Assembly (NCBI RefSeq): GCF_025558485.1
Contig: NZ_CP102930.1
Coordinates: 1,984,001 to 2,048,000 of the forward strand
DNA length: 64,000 nucleotides
Direction of reading: 5' to 3'
From: Bdellovibrio bacteriovorus
GTDB taxonomy: Bacteria > Bdellovibrionota > Bdellovibrionia > Bdellovibrionales > Bdellovibrionaceae
Made by a program: the position numbers and the translations under genes
Shown here: positions 54,516 to 62,699 of the stretch, in pieces
Numbering within the stretch: the first letter of the stretch is position 1
Layout of the letters: each line of letters starts with the position of its first letter
The notes under the pieces: generated by a model
Told to the model about the DNA's origin: nothing
Seen by the model: the letters and a program-made list of their open reading frames with translations, nothing else
Databases searched by the model: none

Positions 54516-55499
54516 AGTGGAAAGATTCTTTACGCTCTCATCATATTCGTTGATGAGCTTGGCGTAAATCTCCCGCACGCTAAGAATGTCATCGACCAGA
54601 CCCACCGATTGGCCGGCTGTCCAGACGGTTTTCCAGGTGGGTTTTTGCGCAGCCTCCTCCAAAGATTTCATTCCCATCAGATGAATCAATGGCACCATGT
54701 ATTTCTTGGTCATTTTATTTTCTTTTAGAACCTTCATTGCCCACGGGAGGTCTGTTCCCATTTTTTGCACATAAGGCGTGTTGATGACAGCGGCAGGCGT
54801 TCCTGAAACTCTTGTAGTCATCACGATATCTTCCGGTGTGGATTTGACGATGGCATCTTTATAAGAAGCATCCACTTGTGCTTCACGACTGGCAATAAAG
54901 CGGGTGCCCACACTGACTCCGGAAGCACCCAAGGCAAGGCAAGCGGCGATCATCGAACCATGAGCAATCCCGCCCGCAGCGACAATGGGGATTTGCAATT
55001 CGGTTTTTAGCCACGGGATCAAAACCAGTGGAGAGATCGGCCCGGCATGTCCGCCAGCTCCAGCGCCCACAGCGATCACCCCATCGGCTCCCAGATCCTG
55101 CACTTTCATTGCGTGTTCCAGGTTGGTGACGTCGCAAAGCACTTTGGCTCCGTTTTTGTGGGCATCCTGAATGACGGACTTGGGGCTTCCCAGAGAAGTG
55201 ATAAACAAGTCCACGCCGTGATCCAGGGCGACTTTGATATCCTGAGCCTGGCGAGTGTTGCTTTTATTCACAATCACATTCACGCCAATGGGCTTTTTGG
55301 TGCGGCTTTTGATGTTTTTCAGGGCCTCGGCATATTGTTCAATCGGGCGGTAATTCAAAGCGGGGAAGGTGCCGATGCCTCCGGCTTCGCTGGCTTCCAC
55401 CACGATATCGGTGTTACTGACCAGAAACATGGGGGCGGCGATAATCGGGTAATCAATACCCATGGATTCTGTAAAACCGGTTTTGATCTTTTTAAGCAT
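54501..55499 (-). CDS. Nitronate monooxygenase (2-nitropropane dioxygenase family)
   Basis: A 332-residue FMN-dependent TIM barrel. 'MGIDYPIIAAPMFLVSNTDI' and 'GAGAGGHAG' (catalytic His and flavin binding), 'PIVAAGGIAHGSMIAACLAL' and 'GVSVGTRFIAS' are present. It oxidises nitronates or is FabK-like. It is downstream of a TetR gene on the same strand, with a hairpin covering its ribosome site. Confidence 0.88.
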   Translation of the reverse strand: MLKKIKTGFTESMGIDYPIIAAPMFLVSNTDIVVEASEAGGIGTFPALNYRPIEQYAEALKNIKSRTKKPIGVNVIVNKSNTRQAQDIKVALDHGVDLFITSLGSPKSVIQDAHKNGAKVLCDVTNLEHAMKVQDLGADGVIAVGAGAGGHAGPISPLVLIPWLKTELQIPIVAAGGIAHGSMIAACLALGASGVSVGTRFIASREAQVDASYKDAIVKSTPEDIVMTTRVSGTPAAVINTPYVQKMGTDLPWAMKVLKENKMTKKYMVPLIHLMGMKSLEEAAQKPTWKTVWTAGQSVGLVDDILSVREIYAKLINEYDESVKNLSTLGLQ

Positions 55500-55504
55500 A
55501 AAAA

Positions 55505-55541
55505 AAGCCTCCTCGCCTTGAATAAGGATACGAGGAGGCTT
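55505..55541 (-). terminator. 11-bp hairpin between tetR and nitronate monooxygenase, covering the SD
   Basis: AAGCCTCCTCG and CGAGGAGGCTT form a perfect stem around 15 bases. On the minus strand a seven-base U-run ends directly at the ATG of the downstream gene. The 3' arm contains its GAGGAGG ribosome site. It can thus act both as tetR terminator and as block on translation. Confidence 0.75.
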
Positions 55542-55559
55542 AAAGGACGCAAGTCTTTT

Positions 55560-56186
55560 TTAAGGCTTCAGGTATCTGCTGAACAGAGTGAAGACTTCTT
55601 TTTTGATTGCTTCTTCGTGTTCTGGGGATTGAGGACCCAAAAGTCCCAATTGCAGAATGTTGTTGAAGCAGGACACCACGAATAAAGCCATCATTTCGCG
55701 GTCACGGCCCGGATATACCGGCATGTGGGCAAGGACGGCCTTTTGATAGTGTTCAAAGAACACACGGCGTGTTTCCCAGTAATCCAGCATGCCTTGAACG
55801 CCTTGCAGGGCCGTTCTTAGAGGACGGTTGTCATGGAAGCGCGTAAATCCGATGTCGATGAAGGCATGAATCTTTGCATCCAGATCCGGAGATTGAAGAT
55901 GAGCCAGTTTTTCTTCAATGTATGCCAGGTCTTTTTGCAGAAGATCGTCAATCACCGCAGCGACGATCGCTTCCTTATTGGCAAAGAACTGATAAAGAGA
56001 ACCGATGCTCACGCCAGCCATTTCGGCAATTTTGTCGGTAGTGATCGCGTGGTAGGGCTCTTGGACCAGAAGTCTTGCGCAGGATTCAACAATGCTTGCC
56101 ACCGTCTCTTTAGAGCGTTTTTGAACGGGGATTTTCAGCATGTACTTCTTGTCAGCGTTTGTGTGAGTTTGTGGAGCTGCACCCAT
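55560..56186 (-). CDS. TetR-family transcriptional regulator
   Basis: A 208-residue regulator. HTH near residues 40-70: 'AITTDKIAEMAGVSIGSLYQFFANKEAIV'-type residues are the TetR signature. The C-terminal helical ligand domain is unassigned. It may control itself and the neighbouring oxygenase. Upstream there is a palindrome TACTTAAGTA. Confidence 0.88.
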   Translation of the reverse strand: MGAAPQTHTNADKKYMLKIPVQKRSKETVASIVESCARLLVQEPYHAITTDKIAEMAGVSIGSLYQFFANKEAIVAAVIDDLLQKDLAYIEEKLAHLQSPDLDAKIHAFIDIGFTRFHDNRPLRTALQGVQGMLDYWETRRVFFEHYQKAVLAHMPVYPGRDREMMALFVVSCFNNILQLGLLGPQSPEHEEAIKKEVFTLFSRYLKP

Positions 56187-56764
56187 AGTTTCCTCCTTTT
56201 TGAGGTTTATAAACTTGGCTCAGGTTCATATTCGGTCATCAGGGACTGTAATTCAATACTGGTTACTTAAGTATCAAAATATAGTACCGAAGTCCTTCCG
56301 GAGAGTACGTCTTTACAAAATCTTAACATGAAACACAAACTATTGTCTTATTCTGGTTCCATCAGGCGAAAATCTAGAATCATTACTCTATGGTAATCAA
56401 AAAGTGGTATAAAACAGAGAAAATCAGTCTATTTTATCTAAAATGCCGTAGGTAAGTTCACTTTTTACTAAGCAGCTCAGAGTGAAAATTTAAAAATGAC
56501 TTCAAAAATAAGCACATAAAATAAGCAAATAAGCATCGCTTAGCTTGCGAAGTATTGATTATTAGTATGTCGTACATTGCGTTGCGAAAAGTGATTCTGA
56601 AGCTTGGTCCTCACATTTTGACGGGGGCTATTAAGCTTCCTAAGTATGTAGGATTACGAACATTTGTAGTGCTTAAAACTTAGAAGATATTATCGCATTT
56701 CATGATTTCGATCATGTCTTGTTGCCAGCGTCTTAGGCACAATAGCCTCAGAATAGGGGATGCT
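56187..56764. other. 578-base A+T-rich intergenic region
   Basis: No credible ORF. It holds a perfect palindrome TACTTAAGTA (56264-56273), a possible TetR operator, and three copies of the heptamer ATAAGCA (56508-56514, 56521-56527, 56529-56535). Two AAGCTT boxes lie near 56600 and 56634. Presumably it carries the divergent promoters of tetR and the luxR-type gene. Confidence 0.5.
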
Positions 56765-57280
56765 ATGGACGAACAAAGAGACTTAAAACACTTTGCCAAT
56801 CTGGGAACGAAGCTGGGTTTGTGCGTGAAAGATCAGGAAAAGCGCGTGCTCTTCCAGAACGACAATTGCATCCGCACCTGCGGCAATATGATGGATCAGC
56901 AGTGCACAAAAACCTGTATGACATTGTATCGCACCATCGAAGAATGCTCCGCCATTTCTGAAGGGATGAAGCTTTTTAAAGCCACAGAGATCGAAGGACA
57001 CAAAGTGGATGCGCTGATTGTTAACGACGGCGATAAGATCACGACGCTGTTGTATCCTTTGGACGAAAGCGAAGAAAAGTTCCAGAAGCAGGAAGCCTAC
57101 TTCCGGGAGCGTGGCCTGACGAAGAGTGAAATCCGCATCATGCAAATGGTCTTGCAAGGCATGACCAATGCCGCGATTTCTGAAAAGCTGTTTATTTCCA
57201 AGGCGACTTTGAAAACCCACCTGAACAATATTTATAAAAAACTTCCGGCATCAATGCGTCCGTCTCAGGTGCGTGGTTAG
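56765..57280 (+). CDS. LuxR-type HTH regulator with Cys-rich sensor domain
   Basis: A 171-residue protein starting at the ATG after AGGGGATGCT. The N-terminal ~85 residues contain seven Cys ('LCVKD', 'NCIRTCG', 'QCTKTCM', 'EEC'), suggesting a metal, Fe-S or redox sensor in a PAS-like frame. The C-terminal GerE/LuxR HTH is 'LTKSEIRIMQMVLQGMTNAA' plus 'FISKATLKTHLNNIYKKL'. Target unknown; the Usp gene is convergent. Confidence 0.8.
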   Translation: MDEQRDLKHFANLGTKLGLCVKDQEKRVLFQNDNCIRTCGNMMDQQCTKTCMTLYRTIEECSAISEGMKLFKATEIEGHKVDALIVNDGDKITTLLYPLDESEEKFQKQEAYFRERGLTKSEIRIMQMVLQGMTNAAISEKLFISKATLKTHLNNIYKKLPASMRPSQVRG

Positions 57281-57291
57281 TTTGGATTTTA

Positions 57292-58263
57292 TTAAGGGGC
57301 CGGTTCGGTGAACCGGTCTTCTTGTTTGTCATAAAAGTGCCGGGTCAGCACATACACCGGACAATTGGCTTTTCTGACGACATTGCGAGTGTAGCTGCCT
57401 AGCAGGGCGGCGCTCAGGGGGCCGCTTTGGGCCTCCATTACAATCATATCTATATCGGCTTTTTCTACTGTTTCCAATATAAGTTCATCCACGGCCTTAA
57501 AAGAGCTGTCGATGATGAACTGTGCGGTGACGCCTTCTTTTTCAGCCCAGGTGACCCAGTATTGAGCGCGGTGAGACTGCGACTCGATGGTCATTTCCAC
57601 GATTTGTTCCAGGGACAGCATCTGGCCTTTGTAATTATAAACCTTTGGACGCGTGTCCATTTCAAACAGGCTTTCAATGGGGCGGGGAATGGCATGCAGC
57701 AAGGTGATGCTGGCGCGAAGTTTTTTTGCCAGTTCCAGCGTGTGGCGGAAGTTGTCTTTGGAATGTTCCCCGAACTCTGTGGGGAAAAGAATATTCTTGG
57801 GCCCATGCGTGTGTGCGGTGTGGGGGCCGATCACGCAGACGGGGATTTCGCTTTGTAAAAGCAGGCTTTCAGCAAAGCTTCCCAGGATAAAACGTTGCAG
57901 TCCCTGACGTCCGTGGCTTCCCACGACGATCAGATCCGTTTGTGTGCGGGCAGCATATTGTGAAAGTGCTTCAGCGGCCCCGGCATGGGATTGGGATGCG
58001 TGAGGAATGACTTTGGGATCTTTCAGGAAAGGAAGATTGTAGTCCGTCAGAACCTCGCGGAAAAGGGATTCTGCGGTTTTGGAATGATCAGTGACCCAGG
58101 CAGGGACTTCGTAGGTGGGAAGGACGATTTCGTTTTCCCGCAGCAGATACAGCGGTTCGATTTCCGCCATCGTGGTTTTGTGGATCTGCGCCAGATAGTC
58201 AGCCATCTTTTGGTTAAGTTCTTTGTTGTCCTCAAATGCATCCAATGCCCAGATGATTCTCAT
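57292..58263 (-). CDS. Tandem universal stress protein (UspA family)
   Basis: A 323-residue protein of two Usp domains. The first has the complete ATP motif G2xG9xG(S/T): 'VGSHGRQGLQRFILGSFAES'. In the second the motif is weaker ('EAQSGPLSAALLGSYTRNVV'). It likely helps stress survival; regulation is not visible. Confidence 0.88.
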   Translation of the reverse strand: MRIIWALDAFEDNKELNQKMADYLAQIHKTTMAEIEPLYLLRENEIVLPTYEVPAWVTDHSKTAESLFREVLTDYNLPFLKDPKVIPHASQSHAGAAEALSQYAARTQTDLIVVGSHGRQGLQRFILGSFAESLLLQSEIPVCVIGPHTAHTHGPKNILFPTEFGEHSKDNFRHTLELAKKLRASITLLHAIPRPIESLFEMDTRPKVYNYKGQMLSLEQIVEMTIESQSHRAQYWVTWAEKEGVTAQFIIDSSFKAVDELILETVEKADIDMIVMEAQSGPLSAALLGSYTRNVVRKANCPVYVLTRHFYDKQEDRFTEPAP

Positions 58264-58369
58264 AGAACCTCCCAGCTCTTATTTTGCCTCTGCGGGGTGG
58301 GTAGGCGGCAAGGCTGCGGCGGGTTTCTTGTTGGGAAACAAGGGGCACTCAGAGGCTTTTAAAACAAAA

Positions 58370-58393
58370 AAAGCCCACCAGAGGGCGGGCTTT
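58370..58393 (-). terminator. Terminator of the OPA-type MFS gene
   Basis: AAAGCCCACC and GGCGGGCTTT pair with one mismatch; on the minus strand a T-run and TTTTGTTTT follow. It lies 27 bases after the stop of the MFS gene. Confidence 0.85.
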
Positions 58394-58419
58394 ATCGCAA
58401 GCTTGTGTAAATCTGCAAA

Positions 58420-59967
58420 CTATGTGGAAGTTGCAGGATCAGAAGAGGAGGACATCGCCGTGGTGGTACCACGTTTTTGTGCTTTTTCTTCGGCCTTTTC
58501 AACTTCTTCAATGTATTTCTTGGTCGCTTTAGGAAGCTCATTCCACATGCGCAAAGAAAGCAGAAGACCCATCACCGCAAATGGGATCAGGAACAGAGGC
58601 CAGTATGTCCAGCTTTTGTGAGACAGATAGCCGATCGCCAAAGACTGAATACCAGAGCCCAGGTAAACGCAACCGTCCACGATGCCAGATGCTGTGGCTG
58701 TCATCTTTTTACCACCGAAGTCAGCAGCCGCTGTGCCGGACATCAAAGAATGAACCCCGATCACAGTCAAAGTGATCATAACAGCTACGATGCCCAATAC
58801 TGTTGGATTGGACATCAGGCTGAAGGCCATAATGATCAAAAGAATGATCATTACGAAGTTGTTGATAGCCGCCGGAGGACCGCGACGGGACTGGAATAAG
58901 CGGTCGGAAACGATACCGGCCATGAAGCCACCAAAGATACCGGTCAAGCACAGCAACAGACCCCAGTTTTTGATGAAGAACTGAGAGCCTTCATAGAACA
59001 AAGCATCTTTGTCTTTCATTTCGTGAGCGAAGACCAGATACCACTGCATGATACCGTTACGTAAAACACCAGAAGTAAAGTCCACCAGGGCGATGGTGAT
59101 CATCACAGGGTTTGTGAAGATCTTTTTCAGCATAAAGCCGATTGTGATTTTAACGTTGGAATCGTCGTAGTCAGAGGAGGCGTCCGCTGTATCGAAGTCG
59201 CCGAAGTTGGCTTCTGCCGGAGAATCCTTCAAAAGAATCATGTCGATCAAAGCCCAAACCATCAACAGGAAGGCCGGGATTGCAAACACCAGCCAGGTGG
59301 CATTGGTAACACCCGTGTCGATCGCAAAGATATGACGAATGAAGCTTTGGAATGCTGTTGGAGCATGATCCAGCTGCAAAGTGGAGGCTTCGACAATCGC
59401 CTGTCCCCAGTCGAAGGCAAAGTAAACACCGAAGGAGATCAGGGTGCCGAAGATGGCGCCAAAGATGCCGCGTTCCCGAACGTGGAACCAGTAAGCTTTC
59501 ACCTTGATGATGGAAACCGCACCGTAGGATTGGAAGAACATGTTCAAAGCAAACAGAACAGAGAAGGCCAGAACCATGTTGGTTTTCAACGTGCCCATCA
59601 AATAAAGATAAGTCACACCGGCCATCAAAAGATTCATGATAGAAGCGCCCAGCGCCGCGATGATGATCCCTTTTTTACCACCGATTTTATCGACGATGGG
59701 ACCATTTAGAAGGAAAGAGAAGCCATAAGTGATTGTACCTGCCGCAAAGATGATGCCGAACTGTTCTTTGGTCATCATGTCGCCCAGAGCATTCTTGGAA
59801 ACGTTCAGGTTGTAACGTGCCATGTACAAGAACGCATAGGTCATACCAAGAGGGAACCAGTTAACGAAACGACGAATCATGAACTTGCGTGAATGTCCCA
59901 GCGGATTGTTCTTGAAGTACAAGAAAATAACCGCGAACAGACAGGCGCTGACGAGTAGTAATGCCAT
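58420..59967 (-). CDS. MFS transporter, organophosphate:phosphate antiporter (GlpT/UhpT)-like
   Basis: A 515-residue protein; ATG preceded by GGAGG. 'GMTYAFLYMARYNLNVSKNAL' is the OPA-family helix 1 pattern (GlpT: YxxxYxxRxNxxxA), and 'FLLNGPIVDKIGGKKGIII' is motif A. Twelve helices with an acidic loop after helix 6 and a charged C-terminus. It probably imports sugar- or glycerol-phosphates (inference). Confidence 0.82.
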   Translation of the reverse strand: MALLLVSACLFAVIFLYFKNNPLGHSRKFMIRRFVNWFPLGMTYAFLYMARYNLNVSKNALGDMMTKEQFGIIFAAGTITYGFSFLLNGPIVDKIGGKKGIIIAALGASIMNLLMAGVTYLYLMGTLKTNMVLAFSVLFALNMFFQSYGAVSIIKVKAYWFHVRERGIFGAIFGTLISFGVYFAFDWGQAIVEASTLQLDHAPTAFQSFIRHIFAIDTGVTNATWLVFAIPAFLLMVWALIDMILLKDSPAEANFGDFDTADASSDYDDSNVKITIGFMLKKIFTNPVMITIALVDFTSGVLRNGIMQWYLVFAHEMKDKDALFYEGSQFFIKNWGLLLCLTGIFGGFMAGIVSDRLFQSRRGPPAAINNFVMIILLIIMAFSLMSNPTVLGIVAVMITLTVIGVHSLMSGTAAADFGGKKMTATASGIVDGCVYLGSGIQSLAIGYLSHKSWTYWPLFLIPFAVMGLLLSLRMWNELPKATKKYIEEVEKAEEKAQKRGTTTAMSSSSDPATST

Positions 59968-60716
59968 GGAACCTCCGGTAAAATTTCGAGGAAGCTAAAG
60001 GAAAAATGCGCACTTGGCAATCTAAACAGCCCGAGTTTCTGCCGAAGTTATTTTAAGATTGTGTTAGGGCGCGGGAAAGTGGTGATCCTGGGGGACCTCC
60101 GCGATTTTTCTTTCGAGCACTCTATGGTACGCTGCAAAAACTTCATGCTTTTCACTCGAGAAGTTGTTTATTTGGAGCCTGAAAATATCCATAAGCAAAA
60201 CTTATGGAAAACCTAAAAATTATGACTTTGTGCTTATAGGTCCAGGGCGATATGTTGGGTTTCAGAAGGAGACATCGAAAAGATTCCCTTCTAACCTCGG
60301 TAGGTCCTTGACCACTCTCCAGCGAAGAGAGACCCGGTCCCAAAACCGCCGCAATCGCGGCTCACAAAGTCCCATCAAACAGCCCACCTAACACAGCCTA
60401 CCGAGGCTTGCGCGCGAAATCGCGTCCTAGGGTTGTTTTATCATCTCAAGTTATTGATTTTACGAGAATTTACTCTGTTTCGAGTGCCCCATTTGATGGG
60501 TGTAAATCTGCACATAACGGCAGCAAACGGAAGGCAAAAGAAGGCATACGTTGCGGTAAAATTGGGGTATCGCAAGCTATACACATTCCCAATTTAAGAC
60601 AGGCCCTTGGGCTTGAATCACATTCATTTTCTCAATCAAAAATCAGCAAATCAATTCAAAAATCATCGGCCGCGGGAAAGGTTTTCGCGCGTCTTCTGCA
60701 CGTTCATGGAGGGGTA
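59968..60716. other. Non-coding interval at the left edge of the mobile-like module
   Basis: About 750 bases without a convincing gene. Left of ~60,150 is the ordinary upstream region of the MFS gene. To the right lie several stem structures (next entry) and an ORF-like stretch in frame with the next small gene, whose N-terminal portion has no recognisable domain. Confidence 0.5.
60188..60406. repeat. Cluster of inverted repeats, possible structured RNA or origin/attachment element
   Basis: TCCATAAG-CAAAA-CTTATGGA is a perfect 8-bp hairpin (60188-60208). AGAAGG/CCTTCT follows. CCTCGGTAGG (60295-60304) and CCTACCGAGG (60397-60406) form a perfect 10-bp stem enclosing small hairpins GGTC-CTT-GACC (its GG shared with the outer stem), CTCTC-loop-GAGAG and CCGC-AATC-GCGG. 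This multibranched fold looks like a structured RNA or a DNA element such as an origin; the class is not recognised. Confidence 0.5.
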
Positions 60717-60869
60717 ATGTCATCAACAACATCGGAAATCAGGAAAATCAAATTGGAGCTGGATAAGCTACGGGCCCAATTCATCAAGGCCGGAGACCAG
60801 GAAGAAAGGGACCTGATTCAGCGCCGGATCAACTACCACTTGCGAACTTTGGAAATGTTGGAGGGGTAG
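60717..60869 (+). CDS. Small helical protein of the mobile-like module
   Basis: A 50-residue, charged, helical protein starting after a strong GGAGGGG site. No family recognised. The frame is open upstream to 60408, so a longer form cannot be excluded. The next gene starts 2 bases after its stop. Confidence 0.45.
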   Translation: MSSTTSEIRKIKLELDKLRAQFIKAGDQEERDLIQRRINYHLRTLEMLEG

Positions 60870-60871
60870 TC

Positions 60872-61531
60872 GTGAAGTTCTTTAAGCATTTTACAGATGC
60901 CGACGAAGGCACGCTGAATGATCTCATGAATAAACTCGGGGTTGAGGCCTATGGGCGGTATTGGCTATTTGCTGAATTTTGCATCAAAAGCTTGGAAAAA
61001 CCCGCCGACCGAGAGTTCAACGAAGCCGACATGAAGTTCAGTTTCAACGAAAGACAACTCCGGGAGAAGTTGCGGATAAAGTCGGTTAATCTTGGGAAGT
61101 TCCTGGGAACATGTGCGGAACTCACGCTGTTCGAAGTCAGTAAAGTTGATGAGAAGTTCAACATCTACTTTCCTAAGATATTGAAATTCTTAGATAGAGA
61201 CTCAAAAAGAGCGCGCAAGCTGCGCGCCAATGCCGCGCCCGGAGCGCGCCAAGATAAAGAAGAAGATAAAGATAAAGAAGAAGATATAGAAAGTGCCGCA
61301 AAAATTGATTTTAGGGACGAGGCCGAGAAGTGTTTTTTGGCTGTCACGCTTTTTGATTCGGACTTCAAAGTTCTTGAATGGCTTGGTGAATCTCGCAAGC
61401 CCTATGTGAATGCCATCGGCGGGCCAAAGTTTATCCGCGGGCTGAAGAATAACGATTTCGAGGTGAAGAGGGTTGCAGGTCTTTTGGAGCGATCCTGGAA
61501 AAACTTAAACCCGAATAAGGAGAGTGCGTGA
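60872..61531 (+). CDS. Phage replication-initiation-like protein (replisome organiser N-terminus)
   Basis: A 219-residue protein. 'FFKHFTDADEGTLNDLMNKL' then 'GVEAYGRYWLFAEFCIKSL' is the opening seen in phage/ICE replisome-organiser and DUF4373-like proteins. A low-complexity Asp/Glu/Lys linker (~130-145) separates a C-terminal segment. GTG start with GGAGGGG upstream. It suggests the module replicates, or once did, as a phage or plasmid. Confidence 0.6.
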   Translation: MKFFKHFTDADEGTLNDLMNKLGVEAYGRYWLFAEFCIKSLEKPADREFNEADMKFSFNERQLREKLRIKSVNLGKFLGTCAELTLFEVSKVDEKFNIYFPKILKFLDRDSKRARKLRANAAPGARQDKEEDKDKEEDIESAAKIDFRDEAEKCFLAVTLFDSDFKVLEWLGESRKPYVNAIGGPKFIRGLKNNDFEVKRVAGLLERSWKNLNPNKESA

Positions 61532-61806
61532 TGAGAATACCGAGAATTAGAGCCAGATCCGGACAGGGCGATGATGGCAAATTTTACTTTGAGCTCAGTC
61601 TTTGGAATTTTGAAGGGACTGAAATGATTGGCGGCGAACCCGTCGGGACATATGGGCCTTTCGAAACCGAGAAGAAATGCAAAGAGGTTATGAGGGAGGT
61701 CTCCCAGGTCGCCGTAAAGGCCTGCGTTGGTCCGAACGGGGAAACACCTTCGGGCTATCTCGATCTCAAGAACGGGGGACAATTCCGTTCGTTTAACGAG
61801 CATTAA
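61531..61806 (+). CDS. Hypothetical protein of the mobile-like module
   Basis: A 91-residue protein with an AAGGAG site; start overlaps the previous stop (an in-frame GTG lies one codon earlier). Beta-type composition ('GKFYFELSLWNFEGTE'). No family recognised. A GC-rich hairpin follows. Confidence 0.5.
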   Translation: MRIPRIRARSGQGDDGKFYFELSLWNFEGTEMIGGEPVGTYGPFETEKKCKEVMREVSQVAVKACVGPNGETPSGYLDLKNGGQFRSFNEH

Positions 61807-61811
61807 TTTTT

Positions 61812-61840
61812 AACCCCGCCAACGAGTAACTGGCGGGTTT
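61812..61840 (+). terminator. Weak terminator-like hairpin inside the module
   Basis: AACCCCGCCA and TGGCGGGTTT form a stem of at least seven GC-rich pairs around ACGAGTAAC, with TTT at the 3' end of the stem. The next gene follows 56 bases later. Confidence 0.55.
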
Positions 61841-61895
61841 GTACGGCCGGGGTTCTGTGGTGGTTCGCCCGGTCGGAGTTTGGAGGGGTAAAATA

Positions 61896-62150
61896 ATGGC
61901 AACTCAAAGGGAAGATTCAAGAAGGAATTGGACGAGTACATCAACTATTCAGGAGATTAATTCCGGCTGTCTTCAGCGCATCGCTGACGCCACTGAAAAG
62001 ATGGCTGAAAACTATGACTCACTTCTGCGGTCAAATAGATACCTCAGGGAACGTGAAGAGGATCTTACCAAAGAAAATCGCAGACTTGCGCGAAGAATCT
62101 CAGCACTCCAGGGCGTGATCACAAGACAGAAAAATAAGGTGACGATATGA
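61896..62150 (+). CDS. Small coiled-coil protein of the mobile-like module
   Basis: An 84-residue protein; the ATG at 61896 follows GGAGGGG. Residues ~25-80 form an Arg/Glu-rich coiled coil ('YLREREEDLTKENRRLARRI'). No family recognised. Coupled by ATGA to the next gene. Confidence 0.5.
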   Translation: MATQREDSRRNWTSTSTIQEINSGCLQRIADATEKMAENYDSLLRSNRYLREREEDLTKENRRLARRISALQGVITRQKNKVTI

Positions 62151-62461
62151 AAAACCATGAAACCCAACTCGTTTCAGGAAAGCAAGACGGCCTGACTCCG
62201 GAGCAGATCATTGTGGCTATTCTGCAAATCAACGAACATCTGGAATCCGGCGACTCAATCAGTGTCGCAAGGAAGAAAGTCTGCGGGAACAACTTCTCAT
62301 CGGTGAACCGCAAAAGAGTCATCAGAAGCATTGTCACCCATCCGCTTTACGTTTCAGTCCTGAATGCTTACCTGATCAGAATCGGAAAACGATTCCAGTA
62401 CAAGGTGAAATTTGTGCGCGGCATGGATCGTCTGGTATGCGTAAGAAAGGCGGCGGCATGA
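62147..62461 (+). CDS. Hypothetical protein of the mobile-like module
   Basis: A 104-residue basic protein, possibly DNA-binding: 'LTPEQIIVAILQINEHLESG' and 'VARKKVCGNNFSSVNRKRVI' look like helix-turn-helix material, but no family is recognised. Starts and ends in ATGA overlaps. Confidence 0.5.
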   Translation: MKNHETQLVSGKQDGLTPEQIIVAILQINEHLESGDSISVARKKVCGNNFSSVNRKRVIRSIVTHPLYVSVLNAYLIRIGKRFQYKVKFVRGMDRLVCVRKAAA

Positions 62462-62652
62462 GTGAACAAAAAACAAACGAGGCAATCAAGCGCCTGGAAT
62501 TTATCAATCATACGCAGCGAGAAATCATCAACGCTCAGCGCGAGTTCATTGAATTTCTGAAAAAGGAGTTCGATCTCCCCAAAGATATCCACACTAGAAA
62601 ACGATATTTCGAAGTTTTCCACAAAAATCAAAAAAATATCAAAGGCGCATGA
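62458..62652 (+). CDS. Small helical protein of the mobile-like module
   Basis: A 64-residue charged helical protein ('RLEFINHTQREIINAQREFI'). Start overlaps the previous stop. No family recognised. Confidence 0.45.
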   Translation: MSEQKTNEAIKRLEFINHTQREIINAQREFIEFLKKEFDLPKDIHTRKRYFEVFHKNQKNIKGA

Positions 62653-62699
62653 TTTTGCTTGCTTTGAGTTTTAGAAGTTAATCACCAAAAGGAGAAAAA

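Noticed and set aside
60164..60391. A 75-residue ORF across the inverted-repeat cluster
   Set aside because: TTG start without ribosome site and full overlap with stems; composition is not protein-like.
60295..60406. Hammerhead ribozyme or integron attC site
   Set aside because: No CUGAUGA/GAAA core for a hammerhead and no GTTRRRY-type core sites for attC.
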